A DNA stretch of 64,000 nucleotides, taken from an uncultured Solobacterium sp. (GTDB lineage: Bacteria; Bacillota_I; Bacilli_A; Erysipelotrichales; Erysipelotrichaceae). The stretch's first letter is position 1. The number at the start of each line of letters is the position of its first letter. Below are positions 16,236 to 23,904 of the stretch, in pieces. The notes under the pieces are model-generated. The model worked only from the letters and a program-made list of their open reading frames with translations. It made no database searches and was not told where the DNA came from. Made by a program: the position numbers and the translations under genes. The DNA lies in contig UQPV01000005.1 of assembly GCA_900543035.1 (NCBI GenBank), positions 1 to 64,000 of the forward strand. The letters run 5' to 3'.

Positions 16236-17957
16236 TTATGTAAACTGACTGTTGAACAGCTCGGCATAAGCGCCGCCTGCCTGCAGCAGCGCTTCATGTG
16301 TCCCCTGTTCGACGATGTCTCCCTGCTCCATCACCAGGATCAGATCAGCGTCGGTGATGGTGGAGAGACGATGTGCGATGATGAAGCTCGTCCTGCCCTT
16401 CATGAGCAGCTCCATGGCCTGGTTGACGTGACGCTCGCTGAGCGTGTCTATGCTGCTGGTGGCTTCATCGAGGATGAGCATGCGCGGATCCATGAGCAGC
16501 ACCCGGGTGATGGCCAGCAGCTGCCGCTGTCCCTGGGAAAGCATGTCGCTGTCCGCGCGGATCAGCGATTCATAGCCCTTGTCCAGCCGCCGGATGAATT
16601 CATGCGCACCGCTTCGCCGTGCCGCTTCTTCGATCTCGCGGCGGCTGGCTTCTGGTTTGCCGAATGCGATGTTCTCCGCGATCGTGCCCTCGAACAGACA
16701 AGTATCTTGCAATACCATGCCGAATTGACGGCGCAGGGAATCCCGAGTGCAGCGGCGGATATCCTGATCATCGATCAGGATCTGGCCGCCCTCGATCTCA
16801 TAAAAGCGCATGAGCAGGTTGACCAGCGTCGTCTTTCCTGCACCGGTGCGGCCGACGATGGCGACCCGGCTGCCGGCAGGGACATGCAGCGTGATGTCCT
16901 TCATCAGCGGCTGCCCCGGCTCATAGCCGAAACGCACATGGAGGAAATCGACACGTCCTTCCCTGACCTGCAGCACTTGTTCTCCATCCGCATCCTCCTG
17001 CGGCTCATCGAGGAGGTCAAACACACGCTGCGCGCTGGATACCGCGCTCTGCAGCTGGGTCATGACGCCGGAGATCTCCGTGAACGGCTTGGAAAACAAA
17101 TTGGAATACATCAGAAAGCTGGAAATGCTGCCGATGGTGATCTGACCAGCCAGCGCCAGCAGCGCGCCGGCGCCGCCGACGGCCGCATAAGCCGTGTTCA
17201 TCACGAAGCGGGTGCTCGGATTGGCCAGGGAACCATAGAACTGCGCCTTGACGCCGGCATCATAAAGCTGCGCGTCATACTGCTCAAACTGGCGGACCGC
17301 CTCTTCTTCATAGCCATACGCCTTGAGCGTGCGGATCCCGCTGAGCATTTCCTCCCCATAGCCATTGAGACGGCCGAGCACATTGGCCTGCGCACGGAAG
17401 TATCGTCCGGTGCGCACGGCGATGATCCGGGCGACCAGGTAAGTAAACGGCGCAGACACGGTCACGATCAGCGCCATGATCCAGTTGATCCGCAACATGA
17501 ACACCAGCGTCAGCACGATGGTGGCCGCACCGCTGAGCATGGTGGAAAGCCCCTGCAGAAAGCCGTCGCTGATGAAATCGATGTCATTGATAAACCGGGA
17601 GATGAGATCCCCGCGGGCATGGCGGTCATAGAAGGAGACCGGCAGCTTCTCCATCTTCGCCTCCAGCTGACGGCGCAGCACGCAGCTGCTGACAAACGCG
17701 ATGCGGTTGGACGCATACATCATGCCCCAGTTGAACAGTGAATACGACAGATACAACGCGGCCAGCAGCACCAGCTCCCGCATCACCGCATGAAGTGCCG
17801 TGCCTGAGGTGATGCCGTCGATGATGCGGCCGATGAGCAATGGCGCGATGACGCTGAACAGCACGGAGATGAAGGCGCACAGCAGCGAGATCAACAGCCA
17901 GAAGCGGAACTGCCAGAGAAACCTGAGCAGACGCCGGAGGGCATGGGATTCGTTCAT
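16236..17957 (-). CDS. ABC exporter half-transporter, catalytic subunit
   Basis: 573 residues: six membrane segments (about 1-320) then a nucleotide-binding domain. Walker A is VGRTGAGKTTL, the signature LSQGQRQLLAI, Walker B MLILDEATSSID with the catalytic Glu, and the H-loop IIAHRLSTI. It is the canonical partner of a heterodimer with the gene upstream, which overlaps it by 4 nt. Type IV exporters of this kind (BmrCD, LmrCD, YheHI) pump drugs, lipids or peptides. Its signature LSQGQ departs slightly from LSGGQ, as expected for the half that completes the degenerate ATP site. Confidence 0.9.
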   Translation of the reverse strand: MNESHALRRLLRFLWQFRFWLLISLLCAFISVLFSVIAPLLIGRIIDGITSGTALHAVMRELVLLAALYLSYSLFNWGMMYASNRIAFVSSCVLRRQLEAKMEKLPVSFYDRHARGDLISRFINDIDFISDGFLQGLSTMLSGAATIVLTLVFMLRINWIMALIVTVSAPFTYLVARIIAVRTGRYFRAQANVLGRLNGYGEEMLSGIRTLKAYGYEEEAVRQFEQYDAQLYDAGVKAQFYGSLANPSTRFVMNTAYAAVGGAGALLALAGQITIGSISSFLMYSNLFSKPFTEISGVMTQLQSAVSSAQRVFDLLDEPQEDADGEQVLQVREGRVDFLHVRFGYEPGQPLMKDITLHVPAGSRVAIVGRTGAGKTTLVNLLMRFYEIEGGQILIDDQDIRRCTRDSLRRQFGMVLQDTCLFEGTIAENIAFGKPEASRREIEEAARRSGAHEFIRRLDKGYESLIRADSDMLSQGQRQLLAITRVLLMDPRMLILDEATSSIDTLSERHVNQAMELLMKGRTSFIIAHRLSTITDADLILVMEQGDIVEQGTHEALLQAGGAYAELFNSQFT

Positions 17958-19684
17958 GCGCTCACCCCCTCTCTGGAAACACCTTGTGTCTGACAGATGC
18001 CGCGGTAGACCGCGCAGTCATCATAGAGCCGCGCATGGGTGTCAAAGCCGACGCAGACGCCGTCCTGCATGACCAGGATGCGGTCGCAGGCACACAGCGT
18101 GCCAGCGCGCTGTGACACGATCAGTCTGGTCGTCTGCGGAAATGCTTCACGCAGCCCTTTGCGCAGCGCCGCATCCGTGCGGAAATCCAGCGCGCTGCTG
18201 GCATCATCCAAGATGAGGATGCGCGGATCACGGATCAATGCGCGCGCGATGCACAGCCGCTGACGCTGTCCGCCGGAGAGGTTGGCCCCGCCTCTTTCGA
18301 TCTGCTCATCCAGCTGATGCGGCAGCGCCCGCACGAACGATCCGGCCTGTGCCAGATCTAACGCCCGCCATACCTGCTCATCGTCACAGCGAGGCAGGCC
18401 AAAGCACACATTATCCCGCACGCTGCCATAAAACAGCTCGCATGTCTGTGGAACACTGACGACATGGCGATGCAGATCCTTTGCCTGGATGGTCCGCACA
18501 TCCTGTCCATAGAGCAATACGCTGCCTGACTGCGTGTCATAGGCACGCTCGATCAAATGGATCAGCGTGCTCTTGCCTGCGCCGGTCCCGCCGATGATGC
18601 CGATCGTCTCTTGTTCGCGGATGACGAGATCCACATCCCGCACGGCAGGCTCACCGCTGCCATAGGAGAAGGTCACCTGCGAAAAGCGCACGGCCTCCTC
18701 TGAGACGGGAAAGCGCATCGGCTCACTGCCCGGGACCATGGACGGCTCATGCTCAAGCACCTCGTTGACCCGCTGCGCAGAGGTCGCGGCCCTGGTGAAG
18801 ATCACGATCAGATTGCTCATGGCGACCAGCGCCGTGAGGATCGATCCGGCATAGTTGATGAACGCCACGATGACCCCCGGCTCGATCGTTCCCACCTGGA
18901 TCTGCAGCACGCCCTGATAGAGCAGGATGACGATGGCGCCGTTGAGCACGATGGCCGTCAGTGGATTGAGCAAGGCAGACAGACGGGTGATGCGCATCAT
19001 CTGCCGCTGCAGATCATCGATGTGCGCCTCTGCTTTTTCCCGCTCACGGCGCTGGGTGACGAAGGCGCGGATGACGCGGATGCCGGCAAACTGATCCTGC
19101 AGCACGGCCGCAAACTGATCGAGCTTCTGCTGATAGATCTGGTAAAGCGGCGTGGACAGGCGGATGAAGCCATACAGGATCAGCGCGATGAACGGCACGG
19201 TGGCAGCCAGGATCAGTGAAAGGCGGAAATCGAGGATCATGGCCATGACGATCGCGCCGATGATGATGAACGGCGCACGGACGACCAGACGGATGAGCAT
19301 GGCGACCGCCAGCTGCAGCTGATTGACATCATTGCCGATGCGGTTGATCAGCGAGGTCGTGGTGAAATGATCGATATCCTGATGAGAGAATTGCTGGATA
19401 TGCCTGAACAGCAGATTGCGCATATCGGTGCCGAACCCCTGCGAGGCCAAGGCCGCATTGTACTGGCAGACCATGGAAAAGCCAAAGCCTGCAAGCACCA
19501 TCAGCAGCATGAGCAGGCTCAGCCAGTGCACGACATGAAGATCGCGGCGGACCACGCCGTCATTGATCATATATGCCATGATGGTGGGCAGGATCAGTTC
19601 GAGCACTGCCTCCATCAGCTTGCAGAAGGGACCGAGCGTGCACTGCACACGGTAAGGTTTGAGGTATTTGACCAGCTTTCTCAT
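17954..19684 (-). CDS. ABC exporter half-transporter, degenerate-site subunit
   Basis: 576 residues, six membrane segments and an ATPase domain. Walker A is IGGTGAGKSTL and the signature is a perfect LSGGQRQRLCIARAL, but Walker B reads ILILDDASSALD (Glu to Asp) and the H-loop reads IVSQRAGTL (His to Gln). These changes make one ATP site non-catalytic, as in BmrC/TM287-type heterodimers. A TTG at 19705 is in frame, but AGGTGATG upstream of the ATG at 19684 and the family start MRKLVKYLKPY support this start. It opens an operon with its partner, glycosylasparaginase and cutC. Substrate unknown. Confidence 0.9.
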   Translation of the reverse strand: MRKLVKYLKPYRVQCTLGPFCKLMEAVLELILPTIMAYMINDGVVRRDLHVVHWLSLLMLLMVLAGFGFSMVCQYNAALASQGFGTDMRNLLFRHIQQFSHQDIDHFTTTSLINRIGNDVNQLQLAVAMLIRLVVRAPFIIIGAIVMAMILDFRLSLILAATVPFIALILYGFIRLSTPLYQIYQQKLDQFAAVLQDQFAGIRVIRAFVTQRREREKAEAHIDDLQRQMMRITRLSALLNPLTAIVLNGAIVILLYQGVLQIQVGTIEPGVIVAFINYAGSILTALVAMSNLIVIFTRAATSAQRVNEVLEHEPSMVPGSEPMRFPVSEEAVRFSQVTFSYGSGEPAVRDVDLVIREQETIGIIGGTGAGKSTLIHLIERAYDTQSGSVLLYGQDVRTIQAKDLHRHVVSVPQTCELFYGSVRDNVCFGLPRCDDEQVWRALDLAQAGSFVRALPHQLDEQIERGGANLSGGQRQRLCIARALIRDPRILILDDASSALDFRTDAALRKGLREAFPQTTRLIVSQRAGTLCACDRILVMQDGVCVGFDTHARLYDDCAVYRGICQTQGVSREGVSA

Positions 19685-19703
19685 TACATCACCTGTCTCT
19701 GAC

Positions 19704-19729
19704 AAAGAAAAGGCCCATCTGGCACGGGC
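19704..19729 (-). terminator. Terminator of the split-kinase operon
   Basis: On the minus strand GCCC...GGGC is followed by CTTTTCTTT, between the kinase stop at 19757 and the ABC exporter start. Confidence 0.6.
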
Positions 19730-19756
19730 ATTCTACTTATTTATTATAATCCAATT

Positions 19757-20638
19757 TCATGGTTTCTCCATCTTTTTTTCACTGTCTTTCAGCATCATGC
19801 CGACCGTCACGCTCACTTGCTTCGCCGCATTGTCTGCCTCTGCAAAGCCATCATAGCGCTCGGCGGTGCGGCGGATGACCTTCAGCCCATATCCGTGCAT
19901 CTGCGCGTCCTCTTTGGATGTCTTGCCGCGGGCAAAGTCCACGCTGGCCTCTTCGCGCTTGGCATTTTCCGCCGTGAGGATCAGAAAGTTCTTCTTGACG
20001 GCAGCGCTGAAGGAGATCCATCGCTGCTCCTTGGGCAAACGCATGCATTCTTCGATGGCATTGTCCAGCAGGTTGACGCATACGGCGATCAGATCCGCAT
20101 CGCGGATGGGCAGCGTCTGCGGCACCATCACCTGCACATGGATATCGATGTCCTGTTCCTGCGCGCGGCGGACCTTGGCGTACAGGATGGCGTCGATGAT
20201 CTTGTTCTCGCTGTAAGCGTTCTGGCACAGCTTCTTGCAATACCCCAGCAGCCTGGTCAGGATGGAATCGGCGTCTTTGGGCTCGCTGTGGTCCAGCTCA
20301 TCCAGCTGTGGCTCCAGCTTGCGCCGGATCTCATCGAAATCGCTCTCCATCTGCCGCAGGGCAAACAGGTGGTCCTCCTGAAACTCCAGCTGCTTTTGCA
20401 GGTAAGCCTGGTTGATCTGCTCATCCACCCGACGCTGGGCGCGCTTGAAGATGCGGTAGATCAGATAGAGCGCCAGCAGCTGCACGATGAGCAGGAACGC
20501 GCAGAACAGCGCGACGTTCCCGCCGGCATTGTCCAAATGCAAAAGGATGCCCAATGCCAGCAGCTGCAGGAGGATGAGCGTGGCCATCTCATGATAATCC
20601 CGCAAAAAGCCGAATACATCACGCAGCGCTGTTCTCAT
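19757..20638 (-). CDS. GHKL ATPase protein lacking phosphoacceptor His
   Basis: 293 residues. Two membrane segments (about 17-65) lead to a long coiled coil, then a region shaped like an AgrC-type dimerisation domain, then an intact GHKL ATPase: X-region SENKIIDAILYAKVRRA, N-box NLLDNAIEEC (Asn193) and G-box MHGYGLKVI. Where AgrC-type kinases have RHD-x-x-N, this protein reads SDFDEIRRKL, so the phosphoacceptor His is Phe. It therefore can bind ATP but cannot autophosphorylate in the usual way. It overlaps the LytTR regulator by 20 nt and shares its operon with a sensor that has the His but no ATPase. ATG 20638 is chosen over 20650 because GAGGA lies upstream. Confidence 0.85.
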   Translation of the reverse strand: MRTALRDVFGFLRDYHEMATLILLQLLALGILLHLDNAGGNVALFCAFLLIVQLLALYLIYRIFKRAQRRVDEQINQAYLQKQLEFQEDHLFALRQMESDFDEIRRKLEPQLDELDHSEPKDADSILTRLLGYCKKLCQNAYSENKIIDAILYAKVRRAQEQDIDIHVQVMVPQTLPIRDADLIAVCVNLLDNAIEECMRLPKEQRWISFSAAVKKNFLILTAENAKREEASVDFARGKTSKEDAQMHGYGLKVIRRTAERYDGFAEADNAAKQVSVTVGMMLKDSEKKMEKP

Positions 20639-21365
20639 GCTCGTCCTCATCCAGCCTTACTCCGGATTCCTTCAGCAGCTTGTGCATGACCTCGCTGACT
20701 GCCGCGCGGTATGTCCGGCTGACCGGAAGCTGGGTCCCATCGCGCAGCACGACCATCTGACGGCAGAACTCTCCGATATAATCGAAATTGACGATGTAGC
20801 TCTTGTGGATGCGGATGAAGCGCTGTTCCTGCAGGCGTTCCATCAGCTCCTCCAGCGTCATGTAGACATAATGCTCACATTCCGGAAGCACGATCCTGCT
20901 CTTGCGCAGCTCACGCTCGATGTACATGATCTCATCCATGAAGATGAACTTCTTATGTCCTTTCCAGTTCAGTGGCAGCACGCTTCTGCGGCTTTCCCGG
21001 CATGCGGCTTGCAGCGCCTGCGGCAGCCTGACCTCCAGATCCGGCTTCCAGACGAAATACACATGCGGCACTTCATATACTTCCGGTGCATAGCGGACAT
21101 AGCCGCTGATGAAGATGATCTTGATCTGCGGATGGGCCTGCATGAGCTGTCTGCCCAGTTCGATCCCGCTGGAGCCATCCAGCTGAATGTCGATCAGAAA
21201 GATATCGGCCTCTGCCAAAAACTCCTGATCCGCCAGACATTCCTGCGTGCTTCGATAATGCTTCAGGTGAAGCTCATGACGCGAGAGTTCTTTGCGGATG
21301 ATTTCCTGATAATACGCGGCCTGGATGTCTCTGTCCTCCGCGATCCCGATATTCAGACGATTCAT
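20619..21365 (-). CDS. LytTR-family response regulator
   Basis: 248 residues. The receiver domain (about 1-120) has acidic AED near the N-terminus, phosphoacceptor Asp in IFLIDIQLDG and Lys in FVWKPD. The LytTR DNA-binding domain (about 135-235) shows KKFIFMDEIMYIE, FIRIHKSYIVNFDYI and LPVSRTYRA. Regulators of this class (AgrA, ComE, VirR) bind pairs of 9-bp direct repeats beside weak promoters. Its start overlaps the upstream sensor stop as ATGA and its end overlaps the ATPase protein, so all three are made together. Direct repeats before the operon suggest autoregulation. Confidence 0.92.
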   Translation of the reverse strand: MNRLNIGIAEDRDIQAAYYQEIIRKELSRHELHLKHYRSTQECLADQEFLAEADIFLIDIQLDGSSGIELGRQLMQAHPQIKIIFISGYVRYAPEVYEVPHVYFVWKPDLEVRLPQALQAACRESRRSVLPLNWKGHKKFIFMDEIMYIERELRKSRIVLPECEHYVYMTLEELMERLQEQRFIRIHKSYIVNFDYIGEFCRQMVVLRDGTQLPVSRTYRAAVSEVMHKLLKESGVRLDEDEHENSAA

Positions 21366-22192
21366 GATTCTTTCCCTTCCTTTGAATGTGTTGACCCGTG
21401 CTTCAGCGACTGAAGCGTCAGTATGCAGTTGCGGATCTCATGATGCAGCTCACGGATCTCTTCCTCTTTGCGTGCGTCAAGGTGACGATACTGCTCCAGC
21501 AGCATCTGGTATTCCCGCTCAAACAGCTCCATGCGCTTGCGGGTGCGCAGGGAGGTGATATAGCTGTGCACGCTGTATAACAAAAGGCAGACGATCGTGG
21601 ATACCGCAAAGACGAGCACGAGCCTGGCGGTGAAGTCCGGGCTTTTGCTGATGACGAGTGCCGGGATGAGGAACAGCAGCGTAAAGCAGCTGAACGCGGC
21701 GATGACGAACAAACGGCGCAGATGCTTCTCCAGCGTGGTGAACTGCAGCATGAAACGGTATACCCCATACAAGCTGCCCATCCCGCAGATGAAGTAGGCG
21801 ATGTAGATCAGCATCGGATGCGCGGCGGAAACATCTACGGTCGACATGTTCCAGATCAATGCACAGACCAGATAGACGAGAAACTCAGAGAGCGTCTGAG
21901 AAGCGAACATCGCGATATACGACGTCATCGCCCATAACGGGGAATGGCGGTACAATACCAGTGTCGGTCCAAGAAACAGCATATATGCGATAAGCGTATC
22001 CAGATAAGAATCCAGCCCGATGCCTAAAGAATAAAAGGTCGGGATAAGATTGATCAGCAGATGCATGAACAGGATCTTTTTGCCATAAGGATAAAACCGA
22101 GAAGAGATCCGCCAGGTAAAGAAGACCATCATGCTGAGAAAGATCAGATTATAGACAACGATAGATGGTATGCTCGTTTCAAAATTCTTCAT
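21362..22192 (-). CDS. Membrane sensor with H-box but no ATPase domain
   Basis: 276 residues. About six membrane segments (1-205) resemble the AgrC-type sensor, followed by a helix and then RELHHEIRNCILTLQSLK with the H-box histidine His251. The protein stops 25 residues later, after only the first dimerisation helix, with no N- or G-box. The stop overlaps the regulator start as ATGA, so this looks like a designed end and not a frameshift. The ATPase half is encoded two genes down. The ATG lies 8 nt after an 11-nt poly-G tract that may act as its ribosome-binding site. GTG 22240 and ATG 22216 are possible in-frame earlier starts reading through the tract. Confidence 0.82.
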   Translation of the reverse strand: MKNFETSIPSIVVYNLIFLSMMVFFTWRISSRFYPYGKKILFMHLLINLIPTFYSLGIGLDSYLDTLIAYMLFLGPTLVLYRHSPLWAMTSYIAMFASQTLSEFLVYLVCALIWNMSTVDVSAAHPMLIYIAYFICGMGSLYGVYRFMLQFTTLEKHLRRLFVIAAFSCFTLLFLIPALVISKSPDFTARLVLVFAVSTIVCLLLYSVHSYITSLRTRKRMELFEREYQMLLEQYRHLDARKEEEIRELHHEIRNCILTLQSLKHGSTHSKEGKES

Positions 22193-22200
22193 AATGACCG

Positions 22201-22211
22201 CCCCCCCCCCC
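22201..22211 (-). repeat. Poly-G tract of 11 before the split sensor
   Basis: Eleven C residues on the plus strand are eleven G on the sensor's strand, ending 8 nt before the ATG. Tracts like this slip during replication. A change in length would alter the Shine-Dalgarno-like pairing or, if an upstream start is used, the frame. Confidence 0.8.
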
Positions 22212-22278
22212 GACATTTTTGACACAATCGCATTTTTCACTACACTTAAGTATGAGATATCCTGTGATGGTAATCATT

Positions 22279-22307
22279 ATTATACGTTAAAACTCGCTTT
22301 TTCTTAA
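22279..22307 (-). promoter_or_regulatory. Promoter of the split-kinase operon
   Basis: On the minus strand a weak -35 TTAAGA (22302-22307), 17-nt spacer, and perfect -10 TATAAT (22279-22284). The -35 overlaps a TAAATGT repeat, the arrangement of activator-dependent LytTR promoters. Confidence 0.55.
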
Positions 22308-22346
22308 ATGTCATGTAATAAACGGTCATCTAAATGTCATAAATGT
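22305..22346. promoter_or_regulatory. Direct repeats, candidate LytTR operator
   Basis: TAAATGT occurs at 22305, 22331 and 22340, with a variant TAAACGGT at 22319; TAAATGTCAT is exact at the first two. On the minus strand these read ACATTTA, close to AgrA-type half-sites such as ACAGTTAAG. They lie between the divergent promoters of the kinase operon and the ROK kinase. Confidence 0.45.
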
Positions 22347-22348
22347 AT

Positions 22349-22377
22349 TTGACCTATATCATCAACCACATAATAAT
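22349..22377 (+). promoter_or_regulatory. Candidate promoter of the ROK kinase
   Basis: TTGACC (22349-22354), 17-nt spacer, AATAAT (22372-22377). A second TATAAT at 22426-22431 lacks a good -35. Confidence 0.4.
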
Positions 22378-22457
22378 ATATTATTTAGATCCTACGCTGT
22401 CCATTTCTCCCGCTTCGTGTTATTCTATAATCAAGCAAGTGAATAGGAGGAATCAGC

Positions 22458-23351
22458 ATGAACTATGCCATCGCCATCGATATCGGAGGAACCAACACCC
22501 GGGTCGCCCTGATCAACGAAAATTATGAGATAGAGGAAAGAAGGCAGTTTGCGACAGATGCCCAGGATCCGTTTGTGACCATCGAAGAGATCCGCAAGAC
22601 GATCCAGAGCTTCGGCAAGAGTGCAAAGGGCATCGGCATTTCCTGTCCCGGACCGCTCGACCTGCTGCACGGCTATATCCTGACGACGACCAACCTCGGC
22701 GAGAAGTGGTGGAATTACCCCATCTGCGAGAAGCTGAGCGAAGCGACCGGACTGCCGGTCTATCTCGAAAACGACGCCAATCTCGCCTGTCTGGCCGAAG
22801 CAGTCATCGGACGAGGAAAGAATTATCATTATGTACAGTTCATGACCGTATCCACCGGCGTCGGCTCTGGTCTGGTCATCAATAAGAAGATCTATCAGGG
22901 CGCGCATGGTTTTGCACACGAGATCGCCAACATCCCGCTGTGGAAGGATGGACCGACGCATGGCAGCATCTATCCGGGCGGCGTGGAGGCCATCTGCTCA
23001 GGCACGGCGATCACCTCAAGAGCTAATCGGGCCGGTCTTAACGCCGCCCACGCCGGCGAGGTCAACGATCTGGCGGAAAGCGGCAACGAAACGGCCATGC
23101 AGATCATCGATGACGCCAAGGAATTTCTGGCCAATGCCATCGCGATCATCTACGCCTTCATCGATCCGGACATCGTCATCCTCGGCGGAAGCGTCGCGCT
23201 GAAGATCCCCGGCTTCGTCGAGGACGTGGAGATGCGGGTCAAGTCCAAGGTGTTCTCCAACATCGTCCCGCTCGTCCATGTGGTCAAGACCAACCTGAAT
23301 GAGGACAGCGGGCTGCTGGGCGGCGCCTGCCTGGTCTTCCTCAAGCCATAA
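22458..23351 (+). CDS. ROK-family sugar kinase
   Basis: 297 residues of the ROK fold. The N-terminal ATP-binding motif is IDIGGTNTRVALI and the catalytic Asp is in YLENDANLACLAEA; GFAHEIANIPL and FIDPDIVILGGSVAL follow. Most ROK kinases have a zinc site CxCGxxGCxE after the GHE motif; here the segment reads YPGGVEAICSGTAI with the cysteine cluster missing. Related zinc-less forms phosphorylate glucose, N-acetylmannosamine or other hexoses, so the substrate is open. AGGAGG precedes the ATG. It diverges from the split-kinase operon across the repeat region and may share its control. Confidence 0.85.
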   Translation: MNYAIAIDIGGTNTRVALINENYEIEERRQFATDAQDPFVTIEEIRKTIQSFGKSAKGIGISCPGPLDLLHGYILTTTNLGEKWWNYPICEKLSEATGLPVYLENDANLACLAEAVIGRGKNYHYVQFMTVSTGVGSGLVINKKIYQGAHGFAHEIANIPLWKDGPTHGSIYPGGVEAICSGTAITSRANRAGLNAAHAGEVNDLAESGNETAMQIIDDAKEFLANAIAIIYAFIDPDIVILGGSVALKIPGFVEDVEMRVKSKVFSNIVPLVHVVKTNLNEDSGLLGGACLVFLKP

Positions 23352-23352
23352 C

Positions 23353-23381
23353 AAAAACCTGCGGTCCCGCAGGTTTTTTTT
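23353..23381. terminator. Bidirectional terminator, ROK kinase / nrdG
   Basis: AACCTGCGG and CCGCAGGTT arms with an A-run before and seven or more T residues after; it serves both convergent genes. Confidence 0.88.
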
Positions 23382-23904
23382 ACTCCAGATCTTGATTGAC
23401 GTCATCGTAGGAAGAACATACCACATGCCCTTCCCGCAGCGATGCAGGCACATCGATGATGCGCTGATTGCGGCTGCCCTTGAAACGCAGGCGATAGTCT
23501 TTCTGCGCTTCGATGAACCGGCCGTCCACCAGCACGTCCAGCAATTCAAGCAGCGCGCGGCGTTCGGGATCGGCCATCAGCTGTTCAAAGGTATAGCCGG
23601 AATACGCCCACAGGGAAAGTCCGCGCGCTCGAGCGGCGCGAGCGATCGGCATGAGCGCCGCGCTTTGTTCAAACGGTTCCCCGCCGGACAAAGTCAGCCC
23701 GCTCTGCAGCGGTTCCGCGCCGATCTGCGCGATCAGCTCATCCACCGCATACAGCGTCCCGCCTGTGGGATCATGCGTCTGCGGATTATGACAGCCCGGG
23801 CAGTGGTGCGGGCAGCCTTGCGTCCACAGCACCATCCGGATGCCCGGTCCGTCCACGAAGCTGTCAACCTGCAGCGGGCCAGCCAGGCGCAGCTGTTCAG
23901 TCAT
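23380..23904 (-). CDS. nrdG: Anaerobic RNR activating protein NrdG
   Basis: 174-residue radical-SAM enzyme that makes the glycyl radical on NrdD. The cluster motif is GCPHHCPGCHNPQT (CxxxCxxC), after VDGPGIRMVLWTQ; downstream LTLSGGEPFEQ is the SAM-binding GGE motif. A longer frame reaches 24045, but that part lies over nrdD and is an artefact; the ATG at 23904 gives the usual start and overlaps the nrdD stop by 8 nt. NrdG is oxygen-sensitive, in line with an anaerobic host. Confidence 0.93.
   Translation of the reverse strand: MTEQLRLAGPLQVDSFVDGPGIRMVLWTQGCPHHCPGCHNPQTHDPTGGTLYAVDELIAQIGAEPLQSGLTLSGGEPFEQSAALMPIARAARARGLSLWAYSGYTFEQLMADPERRALLELLDVLVDGRFIEAQKDYRLRFKGSRNQRIIDVPASLREGHVVCSSYDDVNQDLE

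Noticed and set aside
15984..17741. 585-codon plus-strand frame opposite the ABC exporter
   Set aside because: Low-complexity composition typical of an antisense frame; the minus strand carries a complete ABC exporter.
19757..22192. Sequencing frameshift or pseudogene as cause of the split kinase
   Set aside because: An intact 248-residue regulator lies between the halves, both stops overlap the next start in coupled fashion, and the ATPase protein has its own membrane segments.
22193..22457. AgrD-like peptide gene beside the AgrC-like sensor
   Set aside because: No short frame with a leader-thiolactone pattern and no AgrB-like gene is present here or in the neighbouring operon.
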